Source of the DNA: Panacagrimonas sp052389915
GTDB taxonomy: Bacteria > Pseudomonadota > Gammaproteobacteria > Nevskiales > Nevskiaceae
Length of the DNA: 64,000 nt
Assembly: GCA_052389915.1 (NCBI GenBank)
Contig: JBQTHL010000080.1
Span: forward strand, 16,503-80,502
Direction: 5' to 3'
Part shown: positions 52,328 through 61,163 of the stretch, piece after piece
Layout: each line of letters starts with the position of its first letter
Position numbering within the stretch: the first letter of the stretch is position 1
Program-made: the position numbers and the translations under genes
The notes under the pieces: model-generated
Told to the model about the DNA's origin: nothing
The model's database searches: none
The model's input: only the letters and a program-made list of their open reading frames with translations

Positions 52328-53578
52328 CTACCAGTTTCGGCTGAGCGTTATGTAAAAACCGGAGACGCCCCAGCGTTCCGAAGACGGACCCGTCAGCGGG
52401 CTGTCGTACTTGACCGTGACCGGCGGCTGATAGAGGCCCGTCACGGCCAAGGTCCAGTTCGGGTTCAAGCTGTGGGCGAAACCTGCGGTGATCGCACTCT
52501 CGGCGATGGCAGCGAAGGTCGGGCTCAGGCTGCTTTCCGGAACCGGGTTGCGCGCGTGGCTGAAGCCCGCGCGAAGCTCGGTCGCAGGGGTCCACTGGTA
52601 AAGGGAGCCGATGGAAACCAGGTACTGATCGCGCCAGTCGAGCGGAGTCTCGCGAACGAACTCCGCGTCAGCGTTCGGATCATCCGGATTGCTTGCCGAA
52701 AGACGGACCGAGCTGATGGCGGCGGACCAGTCCAGCCAGTTGAACTCGCCGACCAGGGACCAGCGAGGGTTGATCCGATACAGGGCGCCGACGCCCACTT
52801 CCTGCGCGAACGAGAGGCCGGTCTGCCGTGCGCTGCGATAGTCCACGATGCCGCCACCGGAGCCCGTGTTGTTGACATGCACCGTTCCGCTTTCAAGGCG
52901 AATGGGCGCCCTGCTGGTGTAGGCCGCGGCCAGAACCCAGTCGGGCGAGGGTCGATACTGCACGCCGACTTTTGCGTTGACGGAGACGCCGCGCAGTCCA
53001 TCGACGCGGTAGCCGGAGAAATCGGGTGTCGAGGTGTTCGGCAATATCTTCTGGCGCGAACTGGAATAGAGAATGCCCAGGGTGGCGCCGATGCTCCAGC
53101 GTTCGTTGACGGCCCATGCGAATCCGGGTGCGATCTTGAACGAGCCTGAAAGGCCGGAAAGCGTGTCGCGCTCGCCGAGCTGCGTGTCGAAATTCTCGTA
53201 AACGAAGCCGATCCCGCCCTGCGCGAACAGGCCCGCGCCAACCACGACATTCGTGTCCCTGATCCGCTGCGCATAGCCACCACCGAGAATCAGGCCAAAT
53301 ATATTGTCGGGGCCGGTGTCGTTGCCGATCTGGTCACTGTGGCGCTGTCCCGCGTAGGCGAAGGGTTCGGCCAGCAAGTCCAGCTTTCGATTCTTGATCT
53401 GGGTCAAGCCTGCGGGATTGGTGTTGGTTGCCGCGGTGTCACGCGCCACCGCCAGATCGGTACCCGCGAGGCCGGCGGATTCCGAGCCATATCCGGAATC
53501 GTTCAGGCCGTTTCCGGCGCGCGTCTCCCATGCGGCAAGGACGAGGGTCAGCGCCAATAGACCGCTTGTGCGATTCAT
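52328..53578 (-). CDS. FadL/OmpP1/TodX-type outer membrane transporter
   Basis: A 416-residue outer-membrane protein. A signal peptide (MNRTSGLLALTLVLAAWETRA) is followed by GNGLNDSGYGSESAGLAGTDLAVARDTAATNTNPAGL, the FadL N-terminal hatch with the NPAGL motif. The remainder alternates as a beta barrel and ends GFYITLSRNW. These proteins admit long-chain fatty acids or aromatic hydrocarbons by lateral diffusion. Position upstream of an SDR and beside alkB2 suggests it imports the hydrophobic substrate of this cluster. ATG at 53578 with GGAGCT upstream. Confidence 0.9.
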   Translation of the reverse strand: MNRTSGLLALTLVLAAWETRAGNGLNDSGYGSESAGLAGTDLAVARDTAATNTNPAGLTQIKNRKLDLLAEPFAYAGQRHSDQIGNDTGPDNIFGLILGGGYAQRIRDTNVVVGAGLFAQGGIGFVYENFDTQLGERDTLSGLSGSFKIAPGFAWAVNERWSIGATLGILYSSSRQKILPNTSTPDFSGYRVDGLRGVSVNAKVGVQYRPSPDWVLAAAYTSRAPIRLESGTVHVNNTGSGGGIVDYRSARQTGLSFAQEVGVGALYRINPRWSLVGEFNWLDWSAAISSVRLSASNPDDPNADAEFVRETPLDWRDQYLVSIGSLYQWTPATELRAGFSHARNPVPESSLSPTFAAIAESAITAGFAHSLNPNWTLAVTGLYQPPVTVKYDSPLTGPSSERWGVSGFYITLSRNW

Positions 53579-53766
53579 ATAGCTCCAGGTTCTTGAAACA
53601 GACGGGCCTGCCAGGAGGGCGCCGCCTGGAGTTTGGGAAAGACGGATGAAAAACTTTCGCGCGTGACCGATCAGTAACGATCCCCCGGCAAAGTCGAGGG
53701 CTTTGATTCGGAAACGCCTCAAAGGTGCTGTAAAGCATAAGCCGCCTGAAGGCGGCCCAAACCACT

Positions 53767-53904
53767 CCCTCTCCCCTCGCGGGAGAGGGCTGGGGAGAGG
53801 GGGCGGTCGGACAAAACGCCCCCTCTTGAAGCGCGCGCCAAACCCGTCCTTCCTCCGATCTGCAAGACCCCCTCTCCCTAACCCTCTCCCGCAAGGGGAG
53901 AGGG
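53767..53904. repeat. Pair of GC-rich CCCTCTCCC palindromic repeats
   Basis: The region 53579-54001 has no gene. It holds two hairpins: CCCTCTCCC-CTCGC-GGGAGAGGG at 53767-53789 and CCCTCTCCC-GCAAG-GGGAGAGGG at 53882-53904, with related C/T-rich sequence between. They are typical dispersed intergenic (REP/BIME-like) palindromes. The pair lies between the fadL start and the alkB2 stop. Confidence 0.75.
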
Positions 53905-54001
53905 AATCTTGTCCCGCGGCCCAACGCGGTACTGCCACTGCCGAGGGGTCGAAAATTATGCGTCGTCGTGGCTACCCGAAGGTCCGCCTCCTCTCCTCTT
54001 C

Positions 54002-55117
54002 TCAGGCATGGACACGCACGGCCGCGTTCGAAGCGCGAGGGGCAAACCAATCCGGCCAACCCGCTGCCTGGTTCTGCGCACGAGCCAGTTCCCGCTCCTC
54101 CGTGCTCGCGTGCTTGAGATCCCACTCCTTCATCGCCGGCATGATGATCAGCCTATGCCAGACCGGCGGCACCAGGGCAGACATGAAGCAGATGAACACG
54201 CTCGGCAACATGACCGCTTCGCGATCGGGCTTGAGGTCGTAGTACGGCGCGTAGGAGTTGAGGTGATGGCCCGAGTGGTTGGTGATCTCGAAGGTCATCG
54301 CGCGGCTCAGCATGCCGAAGTGGTTCCAGACATGATGCTTCAGGATGGGCGCGCCCTCGCAACGCACCTGACCGTAATGCTGGAAGTAGTTGAAGCTCTC
54401 CAGCAGGAAGCGCGCAATCATCGTTGCAGCAAAAGTCGCGGCAACCGCAGGCCATCCGCCGATCAGGAACATGAGAGTCTGGAACACGACAAGTCCCGCC
54501 AGCGCACGCCACAACCGATGCCGGATCGACCAGCGCGAGAGGCCTCGCTTCTCCAGCGCGTCGCTCTCCATTTGCAGCCCGGTCATGAAGCTGCCGCGAG
54601 CGGCTCTGAACCCGAAGGAGTAGAGCGTCTCGCCGCGCCAGGCGGTGTCCGTATCCTTGCGCGTTCCCACATCGATGTGATGACCGACGACGTGCGCGAT
54701 ATCGCGCGTGGGGTCGCCGTACATCACCTGCAGGCACAGGCCGAGGTAGCGCAGATACGCGGTGCGCCGATGGAACAATTCGTGGAATGCGGGAATGCCG
54801 ACAATGGTCCCGATCCATCCGGTGGACACGACGGCGCCGACCACGTTGAAGGCGCTGAGCTGTCCCGAGCCCACCTGCCAGCCCAGCAAGGCGAAACAGG
54901 CGAAGGCGAGAACGCAGGACATGATCACGGGGATGAACGCGAGGGCCTCGTTATTCATCCGCCTTTCGGCCAGATCGCGCGGAAGCACCGTGTCGCCGAT
55001 CGCGAGAATCGGCAACGTCGCCAGACCCAACCAGACGTAGCCTCCTCCTAGGTACAGGCCGACGACTCCGAACAGGAGCGTGGCGGGTGAGAGGTAGTAA
55101 CGAACATAGTCGAACAT
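54002..55117 (-). CDS. AlkB-type integral-membrane di-iron monooxygenase, second copy
   Basis: A 371-residue paralogue of 26817-27941. Histidine boxes: HELFHRR (HExxHxx, the next residue Thr rather than His), HVVGHHID, NYFQHYG and NHSGHHLNSY. Four to six membrane segments precede and separate them (LLFGVVGLYLGGGYVWLGLA, LIGGWPAVAATFAATMIA). In the first box the third His of HExxHxxH appears absent (HELFHRRT), which is unusual. ATG at 55117. A copy of the 18-bp operator lies 119 bases upstream, tying it to the Rieske and acyl-CoA dehydrogenase genes. Confidence 0.88.
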   Translation of the reverse strand: MFDYVRYYLSPATLLFGVVGLYLGGGYVWLGLATLPILAIGDTVLPRDLAERRMNNEALAFIPVIMSCVLAFACFALLGWQVGSGQLSAFNVVGAVVSTGWIGTIVGIPAFHELFHRRTAYLRYLGLCLQVMYGDPTRDIAHVVGHHIDVGTRKDTDTAWRGETLYSFGFRAARGSFMTGLQMESDALEKRGLSRWSIRHRLWRALAGLVVFQTLMFLIGGWPAVAATFAATMIARFLLESFNYFQHYGQVRCEGAPILKHHVWNHFGMLSRAMTFEITNHSGHHLNSYAPYYDLKPDREAVMLPSVFICFMSALVPPVWHRLIIMPAMKEWDLKHASTEERELARAQNQAAGWPDWFAPRASNAAVRVHA

Positions 55118-55235
55118 GTAGACCTCCAGTGCTTCGGCTCTGCTGGCCCTCAGCACGGCGCAGCGTACTGGAATCACAGCTTCACATCGACGCAAGTTCT
55201 ATGGCTTGTGGCTTTCGATATTCCGAGACGCGAAC

Positions 55236-55253
55236 GTAACATGTCAGCATGTC
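55236..55253. promoter_or_regulatory. Operator copy 2 (GTAACATGTCAGCATGTC)
   Basis: AACATG-TCAG-CATGTC, differing from copy 3 at only two of 18 positions. It lies 119 bases upstream of alkB2 and just after the stop of the acyl-CoA ligase gene, in the only region that can hold the alkB2 promoter. Confidence 0.7.
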
Positions 55254-55267
55254 AGGAACAATGCAGG

Positions 55268-56848
55268 TCAACTGCTGACCGGTGTGCCGCCCCCACCGAA
55301 CTGCTCTCGCAACTTCGTCTTGAGAATCTTGCCCATCGAGTTGCGCGGCAGGGCCTCGATGACGACCAACTCTCGCGGCAACTTGTAGCGAGCCAGCTTT
55401 GGCGCAGCGAATTCGGCCAGTTGTTCCAGGCTCAGCGTCGCCCGAGATTTGAGGACAGCGATCGCCACCACTCGTTCGCCCCATCGCTCGTCCGTCGCGC
55501 CGATGACCGCAACCTCCGCGATGGAGGGGTGCTCGTACAAGATGCTCTCGACTTCGGCGGGATAAATATTTTCCCCGCCGCTGATGATCATGTCCTTGAG
55601 CCGATCGCAGATGGTGTAGAAACCGTCGTCGTCGAAATACGCCGCGTCGCCGGTGCGGAACCATCCATCGTGGTCGAACGCAGCGGCGGTTTCTGCCGGA
55701 CGGTTCCAGTAGCCGCGACTCACGTTGCCGCCGCGCACGCAGATTTCGCCGGTGAGCTGCGGTTGCGTGATGACCCGACCTTCGCCATCCACCAGACGAA
55801 TCTCGGTCAATGGGCAAGCGCGCCCGCAGGAGCCGAGCTCGGCGATGGCGCGGTCGGTTTCCAGCGAGGTCACTACGGAAGTCCCTTCCGTCATGCCATA
55901 AGCCTGGCTCACCGGAATGCCGCGAGCGTTGTAGCGTCGCAGCAGCGGCTCCGGCACCGGCGCACCGCCGGCGACGATCAGGCGCAGGCTCGAGAGATCG
56001 ACGCTCGCGAAACTCTCGTGCTGGCTGGCGAACAGCATCATTGCCGGCACGAGCAGGGTAACGGTCACGCGGTGGCGCTCCAGCGCCGACAGGAAAGCCA
56101 GCGCATCGAAGCCCGGTTGCAGGATCAGATGTCCGCCGGCCATCAGCGTCGGCAACGCGACGACACACAACCCCGCCGCGTGAAACAGTGGCGCGCAGTT
56201 GAGCGTAATGTCTTTCGACGTGAAGTCGTTGACCAGAATTCCGTTGAGATTGCTGGTCCACAGATTTCCATGGGTGACGATGACGCCCTTGGGCTGCCCT
56301 AAGGTGCCGGAGGTGTACATCAGCATCGCGATGTCATGGCTGCGCCCGAGCACGGGAGGCGCATCGGGTGTCTCGGCCATCTTCTGTTCGAGCGATTCCC
56401 ACCCTGCCCTCGCTGCGCCGAGAAGCAGGAAGCGCTGACTGGAGAAGCCGGCTCGCGAGGCGTCGGCGAGCGGCGCGTGCGACTCGTCCGCGATGAGGGT
56501 GTGCACACCGGCATCGGAAATTATCGCGGTGAGTTCCGTCGCCGAAAGCCTGAAATTCAGCGGGACGAAGATGGCGCCTATCCGCGCGCTGGCGAACAGC
56601 GCCACCAGTTCCATCGGATGATTGAAGCCCAGCCAGGCCACTCGATCACCTGCGCGAATGCCTCCGCTGGCCAGGACGCCGGAGAGTCGCTCGACGCGAC
56701 GCTGCACCTCGTCGTAATTCCAAGTCTCATCACCGAACGTCAGCGCCGGGCGCTCGGGTGCACGCGATGCGCGGCGTCTGAACCATTCAGCGAGGCCGGT
56801 CGGATCGGGAGCGTTCAGGGCATTCATCGGCGCGTTCTTGTCAGGCAT
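55268..56848 (-). CDS. AMP-dependent acyl-CoA synthetase
   Basis: A 526-residue ANL enzyme: LMYTSGTLGQPKGVIVTHGN (P-loop), YGMTEGTS, GWFRTGDAAYFDDDGF, DRLKDMIISGGENIYPAEVE, and NSMGKILKTKLRE with the catalytic Lys. It would load a carboxylic acid onto CoA for the dehydrogenase encoded immediately upstream (stop 56852, start 56848, three bases apart). Both are controlled from the operator at 58052. ATG 56848 is used; ATGs at residues 8 and later are less likely. Confidence 0.9.
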   Translation of the reverse strand: MPDKNAPMNALNAPDPTGLAEWFRRRASRAPERPALTFGDETWNYDEVQRRVERLSGVLASGGIRAGDRVAWLGFNHPMELVALFASARIGAIFVPLNFRLSATELTAIISDAGVHTLIADESHAPLADASRAGFSSQRFLLLGAARAGWESLEQKMAETPDAPPVLGRSHDIAMLMYTSGTLGQPKGVIVTHGNLWTSNLNGILVNDFTSKDITLNCAPLFHAAGLCVVALPTLMAGGHLILQPGFDALAFLSALERHRVTVTLLVPAMMLFASQHESFASVDLSSLRLIVAGGAPVPEPLLRRYNARGIPVSQAYGMTEGTSVVTSLETDRAIAELGSCGRACPLTEIRLVDGEGRVITQPQLTGEICVRGGNVSRGYWNRPAETAAAFDHDGWFRTGDAAYFDDDGFYTICDRLKDMIISGGENIYPAEVESILYEHPSIAEVAVIGATDERWGERVVAIAVLKSRATLSLEQLAEFAAPKLARYKLPRELVVIEALPRNSMGKILKTKLREQFGGGGTPVSS

Positions 56849-56851
56849 CGA

Positions 56852-57994
56852 TCACAGCGACCGCGCGATGATTTCCTTCATGATCTCGTTCGTGCCGAGA
56901 TAAATGCGACTCGCGCGCGAGTCGATGAAGGCGTGGGCGATGGGGTACTCCATCATGTAGCCGTAGCCGCCGTGCAACTGGAGGCACTGGTCGACGACCT
57001 TGCAGTGCAGGTCGGTGGCCCAGTACTTCGCCGTCGCCGAGGCCTCCGGCGCCAGTTCCTTCTTCAGCGCCAGCTCGATGCAGCGATCGACGAACACCTG
57101 GCCGATTGCGATTTCGGATTTCATCTCGGCAAGCTTGAAGCGCGAGTTCTGATAGGACTCGACTGTCTTGCCGAAAACCTTCCGATTGCGGACGTACTCC
57201 AGCGTCGTGTCGAGCGCACGTCGGGCACCGGAGATGGCCTGGATAGCCACGGTCAGCCGCTCCCATGCCAGCTCCTGCATCAACTGCTTGAATCCCGCGC
57301 CTTCAATTCCACCCAGCAGGTTGCTGCGCGGCACGCGCACGTTGTCGAAGAACAGCTCGCAAGTGTCCTGCCCTTTGAGTCCCACCTTCTTGAGCGGCTT
57401 TCCGCGGGTGAATCCGGCCCGGTCCCTCTCGACGAGAATCAGCGAGATGTCGCGCTTGCCTTCGCCGCTATCGCCAGTCCTGGCGACGACCACGAAGAGG
57501 TCGCCGAGCCAGCCGTTGGTGATGAAGATCTTGGAACCATTGAGCACGTAGTCGTCGCCATCGATGACGGCCCGGGTCTTGATCGCCTGCAGGTCTGAGC
57601 CACCGCTGGGCTCGGTCATCGCCACTGCACCCACCGCCTCGCCACTCGCCATCTTCGGCAGCCAGTGCCGCTTCTGTTCCTCGGTGCCGAAATGGAAAAG
57701 GTAGTTCGCGATCACGTCGGAGTGAATCTCGAAGCCCGTCGCGGTCGCGCCGATATAAGCCTTCTCCTCCATCAGTACGATGCTGAAGCGGCGGTCCGCA
57801 CCCACGCCGCCGTATTCCTCGGGAATAGCCATGCACAACAGTCCCAGCTCGCCCGCGCGATTCCAGAGGCTGCGATCGACATGCCCCTGCTCTTCCCAGC
57901 GCTCGTGGTGCGGCATCACCTCGTCGGCGAAGAAGCGGCGAACCGTATCGCGGAAGGATTCGTGCTCGGCGGAAAACAGTGTTCGCGGGATCAC
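56852..57994 (-). CDS. Acyl-CoA dehydrogenase
   Basis: A 380-residue flavoprotein: MPHHERWEEQGHVDRSLWNRAGELGL, VAMTEPSGGSDLQAIKT, IFITNGWLGDLFVVVART, RKVFGKTVESYQNSRFKLAEM and LQLHGGYGYMMEYPIAHAF. It introduces the alpha-beta double bond into an acyl-CoA with FAD. At the position of the catalytic Glu of medium-chain enzymes (IYEGT) it has IYLGT, as in long-chain or isovaleryl types that use a Glu elsewhere. GTG start at 57994, 58 bases from the operator. Confidence 0.9.
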   Translation of the reverse strand: MIPRTLFSAEHESFRDTVRRFFADEVMPHHERWEEQGHVDRSLWNRAGELGLLCMAIPEEYGGVGADRRFSIVLMEEKAYIGATATGFEIHSDVIANYLFHFGTEEQKRHWLPKMASGEAVGAVAMTEPSGGSDLQAIKTRAVIDGDDYVLNGSKIFITNGWLGDLFVVVARTGDSGEGKRDISLILVERDRAGFTRGKPLKKVGLKGQDTCELFFDNVRVPRSNLLGGIEGAGFKQLMQELAWERLTVAIQAISGARRALDTTLEYVRNRKVFGKTVESYQNSRFKLAEMKSEIAIGQVFVDRCIELALKKELAPEASATAKYWATDLHCKVVDQCLQLHGGYGYMMEYPIAHAFIDSRASRIYLGTNEIMKEIIARSL

Positions 57995-58051
57995 GCCCGG
58001 GTCTCCTTTTTTTCTTGCTCGCGGGCGCGCGTCCCGGGCTTCAAACCGATG

Positions 58052-58069
58052 CTAACATGTCAGCATGTT
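58052..58069. promoter_or_regulatory. Operator copy 3 (CTAACATGTCAGCATGTT)
   Basis: AACATG-TCAG-CATGTT is a perfect palindrome with 6-bp arms. It lies between divergent genes, 58 bases from the acyl-CoA dehydrogenase start and 37 bases from the plus-strand small gene, so it can control both sides. Confidence 0.75.
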
Positions 58070-58105
58070 GGCACTTCAGCCGCCCCGGATTTCGGACGAC
58101 AGGGA

Positions 58106-58315
58106 ATGAAAATTTTCAACACCGACGGCTCGATCCTGATGGAAGTCAAAGCCATCGAACGCAATGGCAACAACATCGAGTTTCGCGGCACCGTGATGGG
58201 CGCCATGCCGGTGAAAGGACGCCTGACGCCGCAGGAGGCTCGCAGCGTGATGAAGCTGATTCGGCCCTGGCATCTCTGGTTGTTCCTGCTGACCTTTCTG
58301 TTCCGGCGGTCCTGA
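58106..58315 (+). CDS. Small protein of unknown function with C-terminal membrane segment
   Basis: A 69-residue open frame: a beta-rich part (MKIFNTDGSILMEVKAIERNG, IEFRGTVMGAMPVKGRLTPQEA) followed by a hydrophobic C-terminus (WHLWLFLLTFLFRRS) that could anchor it in the membrane. No known family recognised. It lies 37 bases after the operator and 39 bases before the FAD oxidoreductase gene, so the two probably form an operon. Codon use looks real. Confidence 0.55.
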   Translation: MKIFNTDGSILMEVKAIERNGNNIEFRGTVMGAMPVKGRLTPQEARSVMKLIRPWHLWLFLLTFLFRRS

Positions 58316-58354
58316 GCCGCACCAGCCCACACCAAAAAACAGAGGAGAGATTCG

Positions 58355-59926
58355 ATGAGCAAGCAATACGATGTCGTCGTCGCCGGTGGCGGTTCCAACT
58401 CACTCTCTGCGGCGGCTTATCTAGCCAAGGCCGGCATGAGCGTCTGCGTGCTCGACAAGAACGAGGTGATCGGCGGCGGGCTGGTCAACCGCGAGCTGAC
58501 GGTCCCCGGCTTCAAGCACGAGCCGCACGCGACCGGCCTGATCATCGTGATGGCCAACCCGATGATCAAGGACGACGAACTCGGTCTGAAATCGAAATTC
58601 GGCCTGCGCTTCTTCACGCCGGAGAAGACCATCGCGACCGTCTACGACGACGAAACCTGGATGAGCACCTGCGTGTCGCTCGACAAAACCTGCGAGGCGA
58701 TCTCCAAGTTCTCGCACAAGGACGCGGAGAGCTACCGCGCGTTCGTGAACAGAGTCGTGCAGATGGCGCCGCTGCTGAAGTCGGCGATGTTCAAGCCGCC
58801 GATTCCCTACGGCCAGTTCGCGATGATGCTGGACCAGAGCCCGCTCGGACAGGAGCTGCTGCGCGGCATGATGATGAGTTGCTCGGCCTTGTTTGACGAG
58901 TTGTTCGAAAGTGAAAAGGTCAAGATTCACTTCATGAAGTGGATGGGCATCTTCCTGCTGCATCCGGAGGAGCGCGGCACCGGCCTGATGTTCTACACGG
59001 CAACCGCCGTAGCCCACACGCAGGAAGAATCCGGCGTCTACGGCGGCGTGCAGGCCTTTGCCGACGCGCTCGGCAAGTGCATCGAGCACCACAGTGGCGT
59101 GATTCGCACGAACACCTACGTCAAAAAGATTCTCGTGTCGGGCGGAAAGGCGAAGGGCGTGGAACTCGCCGACGGCGAACAAATCCTCGCGAAGCGCGCG
59201 GTCGTCGGCAGCATTCATCCGCATCTGCTCGGCGACATGGTGGCGGGGCTGGACCCCGACATGGTGGCCGAGGCCAAGCGCTGCGAGCTGTCGAGCCACA
59301 GCGGCGTGATGACGCACTGGGCGCTGCACGAATCGCCGAAGTACAAGTGTCCGGAGGTCAACGACGCCCTGCTCGTCCAGCCGGTGCCCTCACGCCTGGC
59401 CGACCTCAAGCAGATTTTCGACGACGTCAGCGCCGGCAAGATGCCGACCAAGCTGGCCTCGATCGCGGCACATTTGACGATCCACGATCCCTCCCGCGCG
59501 CCCGCGGGCAAGCACACGCTCTATTTTTTCAGCTTTGCGCCGAAGGTTCTGAACCCGAACGGCTGGAGCCACGAGGCAGCGGAGCGGACGCGTGAATGGA
59601 TGATGCAGGAGTACCGCAAGTACACGACCAACATGGGGCCCGAGAACATCATCGCCGGCATGTCCGAGTCACCGGCCGATCAGAACGACTGGTCGCCCTC
59701 TTTCGCCAGCGGCGACTTCATGGGCATCGGCATGTTTCAGCATCAGTTGATGGGTCGCAGGCCGACGCCGCGCCTGGCGCAGTACGCCGTGCCTGGCGCC
59801 GATGGTCTCTACCTCACCGGCCCCTTCATGCACCCTGGCGGTGCCGTGACCGGCGGCGGGCGCGCCACGGCCATGAAGATCATGGAAGACCTAGGCATCG
59901 ATTCGTCGAAGCACATGTCGATCTGA
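58355..59926 (+). CDS. FAD-dependent oxidoreductase, CrtI/phytoene-desaturase-like
   Basis: A 523-residue protein with an N-terminal FAD-binding GxGxxG-like loop, YDVVVAGGGSNSLSAAAYLAKAGMSVCVLDKNEVIGG, and C-terminal GADGLYLTGPFMHPGGAVTGGGRATAMKI, both typical of the carotenoid-desaturase/amine-oxidase-like superfamily. Members near hydrocarbon or steroid genes desaturate or isomerise hydrophobic substrates. ATG at 58355 with GAGGAGAG upstream. Controlled from the operator at 58052. Confidence 0.86.
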   Translation: MSKQYDVVVAGGGSNSLSAAAYLAKAGMSVCVLDKNEVIGGGLVNRELTVPGFKHEPHATGLIIVMANPMIKDDELGLKSKFGLRFFTPEKTIATVYDDETWMSTCVSLDKTCEAISKFSHKDAESYRAFVNRVVQMAPLLKSAMFKPPIPYGQFAMMLDQSPLGQELLRGMMMSCSALFDELFESEKVKIHFMKWMGIFLLHPEERGTGLMFYTATAVAHTQEESGVYGGVQAFADALGKCIEHHSGVIRTNTYVKKILVSGGKAKGVELADGEQILAKRAVVGSIHPHLLGDMVAGLDPDMVAEAKRCELSSHSGVMTHWALHESPKYKCPEVNDALLVQPVPSRLADLKQIFDDVSAGKMPTKLASIAAHLTIHDPSRAPAGKHTLYFFSFAPKVLNPNGWSHEAAERTREWMMQEYRKYTTNMGPENIIAGMSESPADQNDWSPSFASGDFMGIGMFQHQLMGRRPTPRLAQYAVPGADGLYLTGPFMHPGGAVTGGGRATAMKIMEDLGIDSSKHMSI

Positions 59927-59943
59927 ACCTGTCGGTTGCGCGC

Positions 59944-60720
59944 TCAGCCGAGAAGCAGGCGCTCCGCGAAAACGATGCGATAGACTGCCCACAGACCGAG
60001 CCCGCAACTGAGCAGGCCCACGGCCGCGGTCATGCCGTGATGCAAACCGGTGAGCGCCCTGGCCGAAGCACGAAGCGGCAAGGCAATCATCGCGGACAAC
60101 AGCGCCATGCCGAGAATCGAGCCGGCGCCGAATACGAGGATGTAGGCGACGCCAGCCGCCACCGTGGGCACCGCATCCAGGCTCAACACGATCAGTGCAG
60201 CAGAGCCGGCCATGCCGTGCATCATGCCCACCAGCAGCGCGCGCCCCGGCACGAGCGCGGCGTGCGGGTGCTGGTGCGGCTGCTCGCGGTGATCGGTATC
60301 CGCCGGCACGAACACCATCTGCGAGAACACCGGTGTGGTGGACGTCGCCACCGTCGGGAGGTGGGCATGAGCATGCACATGCATTCTTCCGTCGCCGTGC
60401 GAGTGCGCGTGAAAATGGATGCGCTGGCGGCGCAAGCGGCGCAATACATCCACACCCAGAAAGATGAGCATGAGGCCGACGGCCAGTTCGAGGCCCTGTT
60501 CGAAGCGCGGCGGAATCGAGCGGCCCAGCGCCAGCACCACGCCGCCGAACAGCAGCAAGGTGAGCGTGTGGCCCACACCCCAGGCTGCGCCCTGGCGCAG
60601 GGCATCGATCCAGGTTCCGCGCCGCGTCGCCAGGGTCGCGACAGCGGCGAGGTGGTCGGCCTCGGTCGCGTGCTTCATACCTAGTAGAAAGCCGACGACG
60701 AGAACGGAAACCAAGGTCAC
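59944..60720 (-). CDS. Nickel/cobalt transporter of the NicO/HupE type
   Basis: A 258-residue membrane protein: VVGFLLGMKHATEADHLAAVATLA carries the Hx4DH nickel motif, and WGVGHTLTLLLFGG is the second conserved motif. A His-rich loop (HFHAHSHGDGRMHVHAHAH) in the middle is probably a metal-binding cytoplasmic or periplasmic region, as in RcnA-like exporters and NicO permeases. Import or export cannot be decided. GTG start at 60720. The adjacent hypB fragment suggests a past nickel-enzyme locus. Confidence 0.83.
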   Translation of the reverse strand: MTLVSVLVVGFLLGMKHATEADHLAAVATLATRRGTWIDALRQGAAWGVGHTLTLLLFGGVVLALGRSIPPRFEQGLELAVGLMLIFLGVDVLRRLRRQRIHFHAHSHGDGRMHVHAHAHLPTVATSTTPVFSQMVFVPADTDHREQPHQHPHAALVPGRALLVGMMHGMAGSAALIVLSLDAVPTVAAGVAYILVFGAGSILGMALLSAMIALPLRASARALTGLHHGMTAAVGLLSCGLGLWAVYRIVFAERLLLG

Positions 60721-60763
60721 GCGCGCGCCTCTACCGTAGCCTGGAAGGCGTTTTGGCCCCCGT

Positions 60764-60790
60764 CACGGATCAACATGGCGTTGATCCGTG
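60764..60790. repeat. Perfect 11-bp inverted repeat beside the NicO gene
   Basis: CACGGATCAAC-ATGGC-GTTGATCCGTG, overlapping the last codons of the hypB fragment and about 45 bases upstream of the NicO start. No T-run follows, so an operator or element end is more likely than a terminator. Confidence 0.55.
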
Positions 60791-61030
60791 ATAAGCCAAA
60801 ACGGTTTCATCGCCGAATTCCGGGGACCGTTCGCACGCGGCGGCGACGCAACGCTCGATATAGAAGCGCAGGCAAGGCAAGAGGTCGATCTTGTTGAGCA
60901 GCATGAGCGAGCTGGCGCGGAACCTATGTGGATACTTGAGCGGCTTGTCCTCGCCCTCGTTGACCGACAGGATAACCAGCTTTGCGAGTTCGCCCAGGTC
61001 GAACATCGCCGGGCAGACGAGATTTTTCAC
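60770..61030 (-). pseudogene. hypB: Fragment of hydrogenase/urease nickel GTPase HypB
   Basis: The 86-codon frame reads KNLVCPAMFDLGELAKLVILSVNEGEDKPLKYPHRFRASSLMLLNKIDLLPC, which is the G3-G4 part of HypB (compare NLVCPA-FDLGE; NKID is the guanine-specificity motif). The P-loop half (N-terminal ~150 residues) is missing and upstream codons (QRRRVARNANQ) do not match. The C-terminus also ends early. It is therefore a broken gene. Its neighbour is the NicO-type transporter. Confidence 0.8.
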
Positions 61031-61163
61031 ATTGCGAACCTGGTTTGCATTTCTGGCTACGCGACGGCGCTGATAGGCTCGTTTTCGCTGCTTGTCACAA
61101 CACGCGTGGCTATCTCGTCTTGTCCTGGCCAGAACCTATTCCAACGCAAACCGGAGCCGAATC

